Of a DNA stretch of 60,430 nt, positions 50,490 to 60,223 are shown one piece after another; within the stretch, counting starts at the first letter, position 1, and every line of letters begins with the position of its first letter. Both the position numbers and the translations under genes were made by a program. The notes below the pieces were generated by a model. That model searched no databases, had not been told where the DNA came from, and saw only the letters and a program-made list of their open reading frames with translations. Origin of the DNA: Azonexus sp. (GTDB taxonomy: Bacteria > Pseudomonadota > Gammaproteobacteria > Burkholderiales > Rhodocyclaceae); contig JAGOAU010000017.1 in NCBI GenBank assembly GCA_017983755.1, positions 1 to 60,430 on the forward strand, written 5' to 3'.

Positions 50490-52376
50490 ATGTTTGATGC
50501 AGTTCGCAACAACAAAAGGATCGTCCAGGTCTTTCTCGCGCTGATTACGCTGCCGTTCGCCTTTTTCGGCGTCGAATCCTACGTGCGCAGCGTCGGTACC
50601 GGCGACGACGTGGCCCGGATCGGCGATGTCAAAATTACCCAGCAGCAGTTCCAGCAGGCGCTGCGCGAGCAGCAGGAGCGCCTGCGGAACCAGATGGGCG
50701 GGCAGTTCGATCCCAAGATGCTGGAAATGCCGCAAGCGCGCCAGGCGATTCTCGACGACCTGGTCGACCAGCAGTTGCTGATCCTCGAAGCCGGCAAGCG
50801 CAAGCTGTTCGCCAGCGACGAGGCGATTCGCCGCACCATCGGCGGGATCGATGCCTTCAGGATCGACGGCAAGTTCTCGCCGGAGCGCTATGAGGCGGCA
50901 CTGAAGGCCCAGGGCATGACGCCGGCCGGCTTCGAAGCCCGTCTGCGCCAGGACCTGACCCTGCAGCAACTCGCCACCGCCGTCGGCCAGTCCGGCCTGA
51001 TGGCACGCACCGTTAGCGACCGCATCCTGGCCATGCAGACCGAAAAGCGCGACGTGCAGGAATACCGCATCGGCCTCGACCCCTTCCTCGACAAGGTCAA
51101 GCTGGCCGACGGCGCCGCGAAGAAGTTCTACGACGAAAACAGCCGGCAGTTCGAGATGCCGGAGCAGGCGAAGGCCGAATTCGTCGTACTGTCGATGGAA
51201 ACCATCGGCGCCCAGCTGACGGTCAGTGAGGCCGAAGTCAAGGCCTGGTTCGACGGGCACAAGGAGCGCTTCCAGCAGCCGGAAGAGCGGCGCGCCAGCC
51301 ATATCCTGATCGCCTCGGAAAAAATCGGCAAAGACAAGGCCAAGGCCAGGGCGGAAGAGTTGCTGCAGGAAATCCGGAAAAATCCGGCGGCCTTCGCCGA
51401 TCTCGCCAAAAAGAATTCCGATGATCCGGGTTCGGCCGCCAAGGGGGGCGACCTCGGCTTCTTCGGCCGCGGCATGATGGTCAAGCCGTTCGAGGACGCG
51501 ACGTTTGCGCTCAAGGACGGCGAGATTTCCGGCGTCGTCGAATCCGATTTCGGCTTTCACATCATCAAGCTGACCGGCATTCACGCCGCCAAGGAAAAGC
51601 CCTTTGCCGAGGTCAAGGGCGAAATCGAGGCCGAACTGAAGAAGGCAGGCGCGTCACGCAAGTTCGCCGAAGCTGCGGAAGCCTTCAGCAATATCGTCTA
51701 TGAGCAGTCCGACAGCCTGAAGCCGGCGGCCGAGAAGTTCGGCCTCACGGTCAAGCAGTCCGAGTGGCTGGGGCGTCAGGCCAACCCGGCGAGCGGCCCG
51801 CTGGCCAACGAAAAGCTGCTGACGGCGCTGTTCTCCGAAGACTCGGTCAAGAACCGGCGCAATACCGAAGCCGTCGAGATCGGGCCGAACACGCTGGTCG
51901 CGGCGCGCATCGTCGACTACAAGCCGACGGCGCTGCAGCCGTTCGAGAGCGTTAAAGTGGCAATCGAGACGATGCTCAAGCGCCAGGAAGCGCAGGCCAT
52001 GGCGCGCAAGGATGGCGAGGCGCGGCTGGAAGCACTCCGCAAGGGCGAAGACAAGCTCGCCTGGGGCGCGGTCAAGCGGGTTTCCCGTCTCGACCACGGC
52101 GCGCTCCCGCCGGTCGCCGTGCCGACCGTATTCCGCATGGAAACCGCCAAGCTGCCGGCGTTTGCCGGTGTCGAACTGCCGGGCAGCGGTTTTGCCCTGT
52201 TCCGTCTGAACAAGGTGGAAGCCGGCGAGGCGCTCGACGAGGCGCGTAAGCAGGCGATGCTGGGCCAGCTGGCCAACCTGGAAATGCAGGAAGAGGTGCA
52301 GAGCTATCTCGCTGCATTGCGCCACCGCTACAAGGTGGAAATCAACCAGGCAGCGCTGGAAGCCAAGGATAAGTAA
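50490..52376 (+). CDS. ppiD: Peptidyl-prolyl isomerase D (SurA N-terminal plus parvulin domain)
   Basis: A 628-residue inner-membrane chaperone: a membrane anchor (about 12-30), a SurA-like N-terminal domain (30-160), a parvulin domain (about 260-360, [58 protein letters not shown]) and a C-terminal helical region. It helps fold proteins leaving the Sec channel. Length equals E. coli PpiD. TATCAT ahead of the gene (near 50424) may be a -10. Confidence 0.93.
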   Translation: MFDAVRNNKRIVQVFLALITLPFAFFGVESYVRSVGTGDDVARIGDVKITQQQFQQALREQQERLRNQMGGQFDPKMLEMPQARQAILDDLVDQQLLILEAGKRKLFASDEAIRRTIGGIDAFRIDGKFSPERYEAALKAQGMTPAGFEARLRQDLTLQQLATAVGQSGLMARTVSDRILAMQTEKRDVQEYRIGLDPFLDKVKLADGAAKKFYDENSRQFEMPEQAKAEFVVLSMETIGAQLTVSEAEVKAWFDGHKERFQQPEERRASHILIASEKIGKDKAKARAEELLQEIRKNPAAFADLAKKNSDDPGSAAKGGDLGFFGRGMMVKPFEDATFALKDGEISGVVESDFGFHIIKLTGIHAAKEKPFAEVKGEIEAELKKAGASRKFAEAAEAFSNIVYEQSDSLKPAAEKFGLTVKQSEWLGRQANPASGPLANEKLLTALFSEDSVKNRRNTEAVEIGPNTLVAARIVDYKPTALQPFESVKVAIETMLKRQEAQAMARKDGEARLEALRKGEDKLAWGAVKRVSRLDHGALPPVAVPTVFRMETAKLPAFAGVELPGSGFALFRLNKVEAGEALDEARKQAMLGQLANLEMQEEVQSYLAALRHRYKVEINQAALEAKDK

Positions 52377-52434
52377 GGCGGGCAGGTAAGGCGGGCAGGG
52401 CTGGCGACAGCTTCCCGCGCAGCAGCGAAAACAA

Positions 52435-52466
52435 AACGCCGACCGGTTTTTCCGGTCGGCGTTTTT
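52435..52466 (+). terminator. Intrinsic terminator after ppiD
   Basis: AACGCCGACCGG (52435-52446) and CCGGTCGGCGTT (52452-52463) form a perfect 12-bp stem with a TTTTT loop, flanked by A and T runs. It can stop transcripts from both ppiD and the convergent fabI. Confidence 0.88.
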
Positions 52467-52468
52467 CA

Positions 52469-52510
52469 TTTTCGTGCTTTTTTGCGGGTCGACCGCAACC
52501 GGCGATCAGG
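52469..52510 (+). repeat. Dispersed element, copy 6 (GGTCGACCGCAACCGGC-ATCAGG, weak upstream box)
   Basis: TTTTCGTG at 52469-52476 in place of TTTTTGCC, ten bases, GGTCGACC at 52487-52494, then GCAACCGGC and ATCAGG, whose TCA is the fabI stop. It directly follows the ppiD terminator. Confidence 0.65.
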
Positions 52511-53303
52511 CGGGCAGCGGGTCCGCGTTGCCCAGTGCCGTGGTGTTCATGCCGCCGTCGACGTAGAGGATTTCGCCGGTGATGCCGCTGGCCAGATCCG
52601 AGAGCATGAAGGCGGCAGCGTTGCCGACTTCCTCGATGGTCACGTTGCGACGCAGCGGGGCATTGTGCGAGTTGTAGGCGAGCAGTTTGCCGAAGTTGCC
52701 GATGCCGGAGGCGGCCAGCGTCTTGATCGGGCCGGCGGAAATGGCGTTGGCACGGATGCCTTCGGGGCCGAGGCAGAAGGCCAGGTAGCGCGTCGCGGCC
52801 TCGAGGCTGGCCTTGGCCAGGCCCATGGTGTTGTAGTTGGGCATGGTGCGCTCGGCGCCTAGGTAGGAGAGGGCGAGCGCCGACGCCTTGCGGCCCTGCA
52901 TCATCGGCCGCGCGCCCTTGACCAGCGCCGGGTAGCTGTAGGAGGAAATTTCGTGGGCGATGCGGAAGGCTTCACGCGAAATGCCGTTCAGGAAATCGCC
53001 CTCGATGGCTTCGGTCGGCGCGTAGGCGATCGAATGGACGAGGCCGTCGAGGCCATCCCAGCGCTTGCCGAGTTCGACGAACAGGGCGTCGATCTGATCG
53101 TCGCTGGCGACATCGACCGGGATGGTGATGTCGCTGCCGAATTCGGCAGCGAATTTCTTGATGCGGTCCTCGAAACGCTCGGACTGGTAGGTGAAGGCCA
53201 GTTGCGCGCCTTCACGGTGGCAGGCCTTGGCGATGCCGTAGGCGATGGAATGCTTGGACAGCAGCCCGGTGATCAGAATCTTCTTGTCGGCGAGAAAGCC
53301 CAT
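52506..53303 (-). CDS. fabI: Enoyl-[acyl-carrier-protein] reductase (NADH)
   Basis: A 265-residue short-chain reductase catalysing the last step of fatty-acid elongation. [30 protein letters not shown] (NAD site), [19 protein letters not shown], and the catalytic Tyr-x6-Lys in [19 protein letters not shown] identify FabI. It is leftward and ends against the ppiD terminator. Triclosan-sensitive FabI is the expected type. Confidence 0.96.
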   Translation of the reverse strand: MGFLADKKILITGLLSKHSIAYGIAKACHREGAQLAFTYQSERFEDRIKKFAAEFGSDITIPVDVASDDQIDALFVELGKRWDGLDGLVHSIAYAPTEAIEGDFLNGISREAFRIAHEISSYSYPALVKGARPMMQGRKASALALSYLGAERTMPNYNTMGLAKASLEAATRYLAFCLGPEGIRANAISAGPIKTLAASGIGNFGKLLAYNSHNAPLRRNVTIEEVGNAAAFMLSDLASGITGEILYVDGGMNTTALGNADPLPA

Positions 53304-53346
53304 TTGATGTTCTCCCTGGAGGGTTTAGCCTGACGATTATAAAGCA

Positions 53347-54993
53347 TCACATGTTCGGATAGGTCGGCCCTTCGCCGCCCTGGGGGGTCACCCAGTTGAT
53401 GTTCTGGGTCGGATCCTTGATGTCGCAGGTTTTGCAGTGCACGCAATTCTGCGCGTTGATCTGCAGGCGCGGGTTGTTGCCCTGCTCGTCGCGCAGGATC
53501 TCATAGACGCCGGCCGGGCAGAAACGCTGCTCCGGCGCATCGTATTGCGCCAGATTGATGCTGATCGGCACCGCGGCGTCCTTGAGCTGCAGGTGGCAGG
53601 GCTGGTCTTCCTCGTGGTTGGTGCTCGACAGGAAGACCGACGACAGGCGATCGAAGGAGAGCACGCCGTCCGGCTTCGGGTAGTCGATCTTCGGGCACTC
53701 GGCGGCGGGTTTCAGCTTGGCGTGGTCCGGCGTCTTGTTGTGCAGCGTCCACGGCGCCTTGCCGCCCAGCAGCAACTGGTCGATGCCGAACATCAGGGAA
53801 CCCAGCTTGAGGCCCTTGTTCATCCACGGCTTGAAGTTACGTGCTTTGTAAAGTTCATCGTATAACCAGCTGTTTTTGAATGACTCCGGATAGGCGGTCA
53901 GCTCGTCGTGCTGGCGTTCGCCGCCCAGTGCGTCGAAACAGGCTTCGGCAGCCAGCATGCCGGACTTGATGGCGCAGTGCGAACCCTTGATGCGCGCCGC
54001 GTTGAGGAAACCGGCGTCGTCGCCGACCAGCACGCCGCCCGGGAAGGTCAGCTTGGGCAGCGATTGCAGGCCGCCGGCGGTGAGGGCGCGGGCGCCATAG
54101 GCGATGCGTTTGCCGCCGGCGAGGAACTTGCTGATTTCCGGGTGCGTCTTGTAGCGCTGGAATTCCTCGTAGGGCGACAGGTGCGGGTTGCTGTAGCCGA
54201 GGCCGACGACGAAGCCGACGGCGACCTGGTTGTCTTCCAGGTGGTAGAGGAAGCCGCCGCCGTAGGTGTCGGAAGCCATCGGCCAGCCGCCGGTATGGAC
54301 GACGAGGCCGAGCTGGTGGTTCTCCGGCTTGATCTCCCACAGTTCCTTGAGGCCGATGCCGTAGGTTTGCGGATCGACGCCGTCGCGCAGGTTGAATTGC
54401 GCTTCGAGTTGCTTGCCGAGGTGGCCGCGGCAGCCTTCGGCGAAGAAGGTGTATTTGCCGTGTAGTTCCATGCCGAGCTGGAAATTGGGGCCTTCGGAAC
54501 CATCGTGCAGGCGGCCCATGTCGCCAGTGGCGACGCCCTTGACCGCACCGTTCTCGTTGAACAGCACTTCGGCGCCGGCGAAGCCGGGGTAGATCTCGAC
54601 GCCGAGCGCCTCGGCCTGCTCGCCCAGCCAGCGGCAGACGTTGCCGAGCGAGATGACGTAGTTACCCTCGTTGTGAAAACAGCCCGGCAACAGGCTGTTG
54701 GGCACCCGGCGCGAACCGTCTTCGGAAAGGATGAAGAAACGGTCTTCGCAGACCGGCGCGTTGAGCGGGGCGCCGTCCTCTTTCCAGCCGGGCAGCAGTT
54801 CGCTCAGGGCACGCGGGTCCATGACGGCGCCGGACAGGATGTGGGCGCCGATTTCGGCGCCTTTCTCGATCAGGCAGACGGATATTTCCGCGCCTTTTTC
54901 CGCCGCCAGCTGTTTCAGGCGGATTGCCGATGCCAGACCGGCGGGGCCGCCGCCGACGACGACGACGTCAAATTCCATTGCTTCGCGTTCCAT
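53347..54993 (-). CDS. Electron-transfer flavoprotein-ubiquinone oxidoreductase
   Basis: A 548-residue membrane-associated flavoprotein that passes electrons from ETF to ubiquinone. FAD site VVVVGGGPAGLASAIRLK near the N terminus, quinone-region GCRGHLGKQLEAQF, and a C-terminal 4Fe-4S domain (FCPAGVYE, CVHCKTCDIKDPTQNINWVTPQGGEGP). The start ATG 54993 follows ATAGGAGACATC. The etfAB genes are not in the window. It lies 43 bp after fabI on the same strand. Confidence 0.95.
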   Translation of the reverse strand: MEREAMEFDVVVVGGGPAGLASAIRLKQLAAEKGAEISVCLIEKGAEIGAHILSGAVMDPRALSELLPGWKEDGAPLNAPVCEDRFFILSEDGSRRVPNSLLPGCFHNEGNYVISLGNVCRWLGEQAEALGVEIYPGFAGAEVLFNENGAVKGVATGDMGRLHDGSEGPNFQLGMELHGKYTFFAEGCRGHLGKQLEAQFNLRDGVDPQTYGIGLKELWEIKPENHQLGLVVHTGGWPMASDTYGGGFLYHLEDNQVAVGFVVGLGYSNPHLSPYEEFQRYKTHPEISKFLAGGKRIAYGARALTAGGLQSLPKLTFPGGVLVGDDAGFLNAARIKGSHCAIKSGMLAAEACFDALGGERQHDELTAYPESFKNSWLYDELYKARNFKPWMNKGLKLGSLMFGIDQLLLGGKAPWTLHNKTPDHAKLKPAAECPKIDYPKPDGVLSFDRLSSVFLSSTNHEEDQPCHLQLKDAAVPISINLAQYDAPEQRFCPAGVYEILRDEQGNNPRLQINAQNCVHCKTCDIKDPTQNINWVTPQGGEGPTYPNM

Positions 54994-55024
54994 GATGTCT
55001 CCTATTGATTTATTTGTGACGCGG

Positions 55025-55030
55025 TTGACA
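55025..55030 (+). promoter_or_regulatory. Possible -35 (TTGACA) for the thioesterase gene
   Basis: TTGACA at 55025-55030, 17 bp before GTCGTA/CGTATT at about 55048-55054, which is a weak -10. Lies in the 89-bp divergent gap between ETF-QO and the thioesterase. Confidence 0.35.
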
Positions 55031-55082
55031 ATACGGTACAGTATGGAGTCGTATTCAGCAACCCCCCGAAAAGAGTGGTCTC

Positions 55083-55493
55083 ATGGAACACAGGAAAAAA
55101 CTCGTCCACGTCACGCAGATTCCCATCCGCTGGGGCGACGTGGATGCCTACGGGCACGTCAATAACACCGTCTATTTCCGCTTCATGGAGCAAGCGCGCG
55201 TCGAATGGAGCGAGGGCATGGATGTGCCGGTGCGCCCCGGTGGCGCCGGGCCGGTGATCGTCAATGCCAGCTGCACCTTCCTGATGCCGATGAATTACCC
55301 CGGTACAGTCGAGGTGCGCACCTATGTCGGCCATGCCGGCCGCTCCAGCGTGCCGACCCATGTCGAAATGCGCATCGTCGGCGACGACCGCATCTATGCC
55401 GAAGGTGCCGCCAAGGTGGTATGGATGGATACGCAGACCGGAAAATCGGTGCCTTTGCCCGAGCATGTACGGGCACTGATCGAAGCGGAGTAA
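55083..55493 (+). CDS. Acyl-CoA thioesterase, 4-hydroxybenzoyl-CoA thioesterase family
   Basis: A 136-residue hotdog thioesterase with the catalytic pattern IRWGDVDAYGHVNNTVYFRFMEQARVEW (Asp and HVNN motif intact). VNASCTFLMPMNYPGTVEVRTYVGHAG and GKSVPLPEHVRALI follow. Likely hydrolyses short acyl-CoA. The dNTPase gene starts 35 bp later on the same strand. Distinct from the altered-motif copy at 21237. Confidence 0.88.
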   Translation: MEHRKKLVHVTQIPIRWGDVDAYGHVNNTVYFRFMEQARVEWSEGMDVPVRPGGAGPVIVNASCTFLMPMNYPGTVEVRTYVGHAGRSSVPTHVEMRIVGDDRIYAEGAAKVVWMDTQTGKSVPLPEHVRALIEAE

Positions 55494-55528
55494 ACTCGCA
55501 GCCCATCGCGTCGCCAATCCGGAACACC

Positions 55529-56872
55529 ATGGGCCAACGAAAAATCTGGGAAAAGCTGCTCTCCACCGAACGGCCGGGCGCCGGCAAGGCGCCGGGCAAC
55601 CCCGAGCGGACGGCATTCCAGCAGGACTACGACCGCATCGTCTTCACCTCCGCCTTCCGGCGCATGAAGGACAAGACGCAGGTCTTCCCGCTATCGAAAA
55701 GCGATTACGTCCGCACCCGCCTGACGCACAGCCTGGAGGCCAGTTGCGTTGGCCGCTCGCTGGGTGCCGTGGTCGGCCGCGAGATCATCGCCCGCCACGG
55801 CTTGCGCGACGTCGAATCGGGCGACTTCGGGGCGATCGTTGCGGCGGCCTGCCTGGCCCACGACATCGGCAACCCGCCCTTCGGCCATGCCGGCGAGGAT
55901 GCGATCCGTGAGTGGTTCCGCAATTCCGGCCTGCTCGACCGTCATCCCTTCACCCCGGCGCAGCGTGCCGACTTCGAGCGCTACGAAGGCAACGCCCAGG
56001 GTTTCCGCATCCTCACCCGCCTGCAGAACCCGGCCAACCCCGGGCTGCAGCTGACCAGTGCGGTGCTGGCGACCTTCACCAAATATCCGCGGCCGTCGCA
56101 TCTGGCGACGGAACTCGACGGCAAGAGCGGCAAGAAGTTCGGCTTCTTCCAGCAGGATGCCGAAGCCTTTCAGCGCGTGGCGCGGTCGACCGGCCTCGTC
56201 GAGCGAATTCCGGGCGCCGCCTGGCGCCGTCATCCGCTGGCTTTCCTGGTCGAGGTGGCCGACGACACCTGCTACCTGATCGTCGATCTGGAAGACGCCG
56301 CCCGTCTCGGTTTCGTGCCCTACAAGGATGCCGAATGCCTGCTCGCCGACCTTGCCGGCAACGCGGTTAGCGGCCGCCGCCTCGACCGTCTGCAGGACCC
56401 CAAGGAGCGACTCGAATATCTGCGCGCCAAGGCCATCGGCCGCCTGCTCGAAAGCGCGGCGGCGGTCTTCCTGGAAAACGAGGCGGCGATTCTCAAGGGC
56501 GAATTCGACGACGAACTGCTCGAACAGTCGCCGGTCGCTGTGCCCCTGCAGGCCATCCTCAAGCTGGCCAAGGAAACCATCTACAACGCCCGCCCGGCGC
56601 TGGAGATCGAGACCGCCGGTTTCGAGGTGCTCGGCGGCCTGCTCTCATTGTTCGCCAACGCTGTCGAGGCCGGCGCCGGGCAGGCGCGGCTGACCACCCG
56701 CGAAACCATGCTGCTCAAGCTGCTGCCGGCGCAGTTCCTCGGCCATGGCGGAAAGCCAGATCCCGACCCTTATTTGCGCCTGCTGCAGGTCGCCGATTTC
56801 GTCGCCGGGATGACTGATTCCTACGCCGTCGACATGTACCGCAAGCTCAAGGGCATCGACATGCCGCGCTAG
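55529..56872 (+). CDS. dNTP triphosphohydrolase (dGTPase-like HD enzyme)
   Basis: A 447-residue HD-domain dNTPase. The HD residues are in RTRLTHSLEASCVGRSLG and ACLAHDIGNPPFGHAGEDAI. It cleaves dNTPs to deoxynucleoside and triphosphate. Start ATG 55529 (MGQRKIWEKLLSTERPG) fits the family. The stop codon TAG at 56870-56872 lies in the CTAG target duplicated by the IS5-family insertion, so the protein is unaltered. Confidence 0.92.
   Translation: MGQRKIWEKLLSTERPGAGKAPGNPERTAFQQDYDRIVFTSAFRRMKDKTQVFPLSKSDYVRTRLTHSLEASCVGRSLGAVVGREIIARHGLRDVESGDFGAIVAAACLAHDIGNPPFGHAGEDAIREWFRNSGLLDRHPFTPAQRADFERYEGNAQGFRILTRLQNPANPGLQLTSAVLATFTKYPRPSHLATELDGKSGKKFGFFQQDAEAFQRVARSTGLVERIPGAAWRRHPLAFLVEVADDTCYLIVDLEDAARLGFVPYKDAECLLADLAGNAVSGRRLDRLQDPKERLEYLRAKAIGRLLESAAAVFLENEAAILKGEFDDELLEQSPVAVPLQAILKLAKETIYNARPALEIETAGFEVLGGLLSLFANAVEAGAGQARLTTRETMLLKLLPAQFLGHGGKPDPDPYLRLLQVADFVAGMTDSYAVDMYRKLKGIDMPR
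56869..56872. repeat. Left target-site duplication CTAG
   Basis: CTAG at 56869-56872 matches CTAG at 58185-58188 on the other side of the IS; a 4-bp YTAR-type duplication is typical of IS5-group elements. It includes the dNTPase stop codon. Confidence 0.85.
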
Positions 56873-58184
56873 CAGGCTGCTGAAATACCACTCGATCTTG
56901 TCGACGAAACAGCGGGTTCGATCGTTATAGAGATTCACCGAGATTACCGAGAGTACAAAGCGGATCATGCGCGGAGCCGACACCTTCACCGAGAGTTTGT
57001 TCACCCTGCGTCGCCTGGGCGATTTCGTTCCGGCCCAGCACCCGCTGCGGCCGATCCGGGCGATGGTGAATCAGGCCCTCAAGGACATCGAGCCCCTGCT
57101 CAGCGGCATGTATGCCGCCGACGTCAAAGGCGGTCGCCCCAGCATTGCTCCGGAGAAGCTCCTGCGCGCCATGCTGCTGCAAATCTTCTACAGCATTCGC
57201 TCGGAGCGGCAGCTGATGGAGCAGACCCAATACAACCTGCTCTTTCGCTGGTTCATCGGCCTGTCGATGGACGATGCCGTCTGGGTGCCCACCGTCTTCA
57301 CCAAGAACCGCGAACGCCTGATTGCCCACGATGCCGTGATTGAGCTCTTCAATGCGGTACTGGCCATCGCTGAGAAAAACGACTGGCTGTCAGGCGAACA
57401 TTTCAGTGTCGATGGCACGCTCATCCACGCCTGGGCGGGACACAAGAGTTTCCTGCGCAAAGACGGCGGCGATGACGAGAGCGGCGGCAATTTCAAAGGC
57501 CAGCCACGCAGCAATGACACCCACGCCTCGCGCACCGATCCGGATGCCCGGCTGTACCGCAAGGGCAATACCGCCAGCGAGTTGCGCTACATGGGACACA
57601 CCCTGAGCGACAACCGCCACGGACTCATTGCCAGCGCCGTCGTCACCACGGCCGATGGCTACGCCGAGCGGGAAGCCGCCAAGGCCATGATCGCCGATGC
57701 CCGCCAGGTCGCCGATGAAACGGCTGCAATCACCCTTGGCGCGGACAAGGGCTACGATGCCCAAGAGTTCATTACGGCACTCACCGAACTGAACGTCATT
57801 CCGCATGTGGCGCAAAACACCAGCCATCGTCGCTCTGCTGTGCCTGATGACATTGCCAGCAGTAACGGTTACGCGATCTCCCAGCAAAAGCGCAAACTCA
57901 TCGAACAGGGATTCGGCTGGGCCAAGTTCATCGGGCCGATACGCCAAGTGATGGTGCGCGGACTGGGGAAAGTCGATCAACTGTTCGTGCTGACCATGAC
58001 CGCCTACAACCTGACGCGCATGCGCTCCTTGGGGGCAATCCGTCTGCTGGGGGCAATATGACGGGAAAACACCTCGGCATACCCGAAAAATATGTACGAA
58101 GGGCGGAAATGCCCTTCGCGTTATGCAAAATAACTCGCTTGAGTGCCGCCACCCGCGTTTGCGACGTAGTATTTCAGCAAGCTG
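56873..58184 (+). mobile_element. Complete IS5-family insertion sequence, 1312 bp
   Basis: Imperfect terminal inverted repeats: CAGGCTGCTGAAATACCAC at the left end and, reversed, CAGCTTGCTGAAATACTAC at the right end (16 of 19 match). A 4-bp CTAG duplication borders both ends. One transposase gene fills most of the element. No frameshift is seen, so it may be active. The right end is 71 bp before the ada ATG. Confidence 0.92.
56967..58061 (+). CDS. IS5-family transposase
   Basis: A 364-residue DDE transposase. SVDGTLIHAW (first Asp), GADKGYDAQEFITAL (second Asp) and EQGFGWAKFIGPIRQVMVRG (Glu) mark the catalytic triad; the N-terminal FVPAQHPLRPIRAMVNQAL and LLRAMLLQIFYSIRSERQLMEQ are typical of this IS5 group. 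Start ATG 56967. Intact. Confidence 0.95.
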   Translation: MRGADTFTESLFTLRRLGDFVPAQHPLRPIRAMVNQALKDIEPLLSGMYAADVKGGRPSIAPEKLLRAMLLQIFYSIRSERQLMEQTQYNLLFRWFIGLSMDDAVWVPTVFTKNRERLIAHDAVIELFNAVLAIAEKNDWLSGEHFSVDGTLIHAWAGHKSFLRKDGGDDESGGNFKGQPRSNDTHASRTDPDARLYRKGNTASELRYMGHTLSDNRHGLIASAVVTTADGYAEREAAKAMIADARQVADETAAITLGADKGYDAQEFITALTELNVIPHVAQNTSHRRSAVPDDIASSNGYAISQQKRKLIEQGFGWAKFIGPIRQVMVRGLGKVDQLFVLTMTAYNLTRMRSLGAIRLLGAI

Positions 58185-58188
58185 CTAG
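58185..58188. repeat. Right target-site duplication CTAG
   Basis: Second copy of the CTAG target, just outside the right inverted repeat, continuing into the old dNTPase downstream sequence. Confidence 0.85.
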
Positions 58189-58255
58189 GGCCGCGGGCGA
58201 ATTCGAAAGCAAGATCCGGGGTGCGTCCGTATCGGCATGGCGATAGATTGCAGCC

Positions 58256-59365
58256 ATGACTTTGAAGACAGGTGAAGGAATGGCGCGACAGACGACGGCG
58301 AAGAAGGCGATGCTCGCCGCGGCGACTACCGGCGATCCCCGCTGGGCGGCGGTGGTTGCCCGCGATCCCGCGGCCGACGGCCAGTTCTTCTACTCGGTAG
58401 GCACGACCGGCGTGTATTGCCGGCCGTCCTGCGCAGCGCGCACGCCGCATCCGGAAAACGTCACCTTCCACGCGACGGCGGCGGCTGCCGAGCGGGCCGG
58501 TTTTCGCCCGTGCCGGCGCTGCCGGCCGGATCAGCCGCCGCTGGCCGAACGCCAGGCAGTGTTGGTCGCCGACCTGTGCCGGCTGATCGAGAATGCCGAG
58601 CGCGCGCCCAGTCTGCAGGAATTGGCGAACCATGCCGGCCTGAGCACTTACCACCTGCATCGCGTCTTCAAATCGGTGACCGGCCTGACGCCCGCGGGAT
58701 ATGCATCTGCCCGGCGGGCAGGGCGGGTAAGGGCTGAACTGGCGCGCAGCACCACGGTCACCGAGGCGATCTACGGTGCCGGCTACAACACCGGCAGCCG
58801 CTTCTATGCACAGGCGAACCGCCTGCTCGGCATGACGCCGAGCCGCTTTCGCAGCGGCGGCGCCGGCATGGCAATCCGCTTCGCTATCGGCGAATGTTCT
58901 CTCGGCGCCATCTTGGTCGCCGCCAGCGAGCGAGGTGTCTGCGCCATCCTGCTGAGCGACGATCCCGAGGCGCTGGCGCGCGATCTCCAGGATCGCTTCC
59001 CGCGCGCCGAGCTGATTGGCGGCGACGCCGGTTTCGAGCGACTGGTCGCGCAAGTGGTCGGCTTCGTCGAGATGCCGAAGCGGGGTCTGGACCTGCCGCT
59101 CGACGTGCGCGGCACTGCTTTCCAGCAGCGCGTCTGGGCGGCCCTGCAGGAAATTCCCGCCGGCACCACGGCCAGCTATAGCGAAATCGCCAGGCGCATC
59201 GGCGCGCCGCAGGCGGTTCGCGCCGTGGCCGGCGCCTGCGCCGCCAATGCGCTGGCAGTGGCGATTCCCTGCCATCGCGTCGTGCGCAGCGATGGCGGAC
59301 TGTCGGGCTATCGCTGGGGTGTCGAACGCAAGCGCGCCTTGCTCGAACGCGAGGCGCGGGGCTAG
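58256..59365 (+). CDS. ada: Bifunctional Ada regulator/methyltransferase
   Basis: A 369-residue Ada with three parts: N-terminal methylphosphotriester acceptor with four Cys zinc site (GVYCRPSCAARTPHPENVTF, FRPCRRCRPDQ), AraC helix-turn-helix (APSLQELANHAGLSTYHLHRVFKSVTGLTP), and C-terminal O6-methylguanine methyltransferase with PCHRVV. It repairs alkylated DNA and activates the adaptive response. ATG 58256 or 58280 (SD AAGGA). The IS5 element ends 71 bp upstream and may have altered its promoter. Confidence 0.95.
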   Translation: MTLKTGEGMARQTTAKKAMLAAATTGDPRWAAVVARDPAADGQFFYSVGTTGVYCRPSCAARTPHPENVTFHATAAAAERAGFRPCRRCRPDQPPLAERQAVLVADLCRLIENAERAPSLQELANHAGLSTYHLHRVFKSVTGLTPAGYASARRAGRVRAELARSTTVTEAIYGAGYNTGSRFYAQANRLLGMTPSRFRSGGAGMAIRFAIGECSLGAILVAASERGVCAILLSDDPEALARDLQDRFPRAELIGGDAGFERLVAQVVGFVEMPKRGLDLPLDVRGTAFQQRVWAALQEIPAGTTASYSEIARRIGAPQAVRAVAGACAANALAVAIPCHRVVRSDGGLSGYRWGVERKRALLEREARG

Positions 59366-60090
59366 AACAGGCTTTTGCCGAACAGCCGTTCCATCAGCGG
59401 CCGTTCGATAATCCTGATCTGTCGCGTGGCAAGGTCGAATTCGCAGAGGCTGACGAGCGGCCCGCCGATGATCGCGGCTTCATAGACCATCAAGGTCAGC
59501 CGCGTAACCTGCAGGCGAACGGGCTGGCCCGGGTTGCAGCCGGCCATTTCCCGTAGCAGCGACGGCAGGTGAAACTCGCCCCGGTATAGCCCGCAGGTGA
59601 CGTGCGGCGTGTAGGGGAAAGCGTCGTCGGCGCCTTCGGTTGCGGCCAGTGCCTGGCGGATGGCCCGGATGCCGCCGGCGCAATCGGCGACCGAAAGATA
59701 GGCGGCCGAGGCGAAGCTGTCCGGGCGGCCGACTTCCAACGCGAAAGGTGCCGGTGCAGCGGCGTGCAGGGCGGTGATCTGGCGGTGCAGCGCGGCTGCG
59801 GGGTAGTCGTCGCCAAGGTGCGGGACGGCGGCCGGAAAGCCGCATAGCCACAGGGTGACATGCGGTTGCCGGTGGTAGTCCGGCAACAGACAGGGGCCGA
59901 GATGATCGCGCATGGCCGCGGTGGCAGCGCGCAGCGCCGGCGTGTCGACGTCGATCGCCCAGACGGCATAGTGGGTGCGTCCCCGGCGCCATTCGACGAA
60001 GTCGCGCTGCTCGCAGGCGAGCGTGAATTCAGCGGCGGCGGGTTGGGGCATGGTTCGGTCGACGGGGAGGGGCGCCGATTGTAATGCCAT
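59362..60090 (-). CDS. 2H phosphoesterase/2'-5' RNA ligase-like protein
   Basis: A 242-residue protein with two HxT motifs, HVTLWLCGF (about residue 95) and HVTCGLYRG (about 163), marking the 2H fold of 2'-5' RNA ligases and cyclic phosphodiesterases. The N-terminal ~25 residues before THYAVWAIDVD may be an overcalled start; ATG 60051 is an alternative. Convergent with ada, overlapping its end by 4 bp. Substrate unknown. Confidence 0.82.
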   Translation of the reverse strand: MALQSAPLPVDRTMPQPAAAEFTLACEQRDFVEWRRGRTHYAVWAIDVDTPALRAATAAMRDHLGPCLLPDYHRQPHVTLWLCGFPAAVPHLGDDYPAAALHRQITALHAAAPAPFALEVGRPDSFASAAYLSVADCAGGIRAIRQALAATEGADDAFPYTPHVTCGLYRGEFHLPSLLREMAGCNPGQPVRLQVTRLTLMVYEAAIIGGPLVSLCEFDLATRQIRIIERPLMERLFGKSLF

Positions 60091-60165
60091 GCCGATTGTT
60101 CCGGTGGTAAGGGATTTTATAAGTTCGCCAAACGGGACAAATTAAGGCAGCGAAACGAATTTTAG

Positions 60166-60184
60166 TGACGCAGAAGTTGCGTCA
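60166..60184 (-). terminator. Hairpin after the small membrane protein gene
   Basis: TGACGCA (60166-60172) pairs perfectly with TGCGTCA (60178-60184) around GAAGT. On the minus strand it is followed by CTAAAATTCG, a weak T tract. It lies 40 bp downstream of the stop at 60224. Confidence 0.45.
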
Positions 60185-60223
60185 AATATCCCGCAAATAT
60201 TTGGCCTGCCAGCTCTTGGCCCG

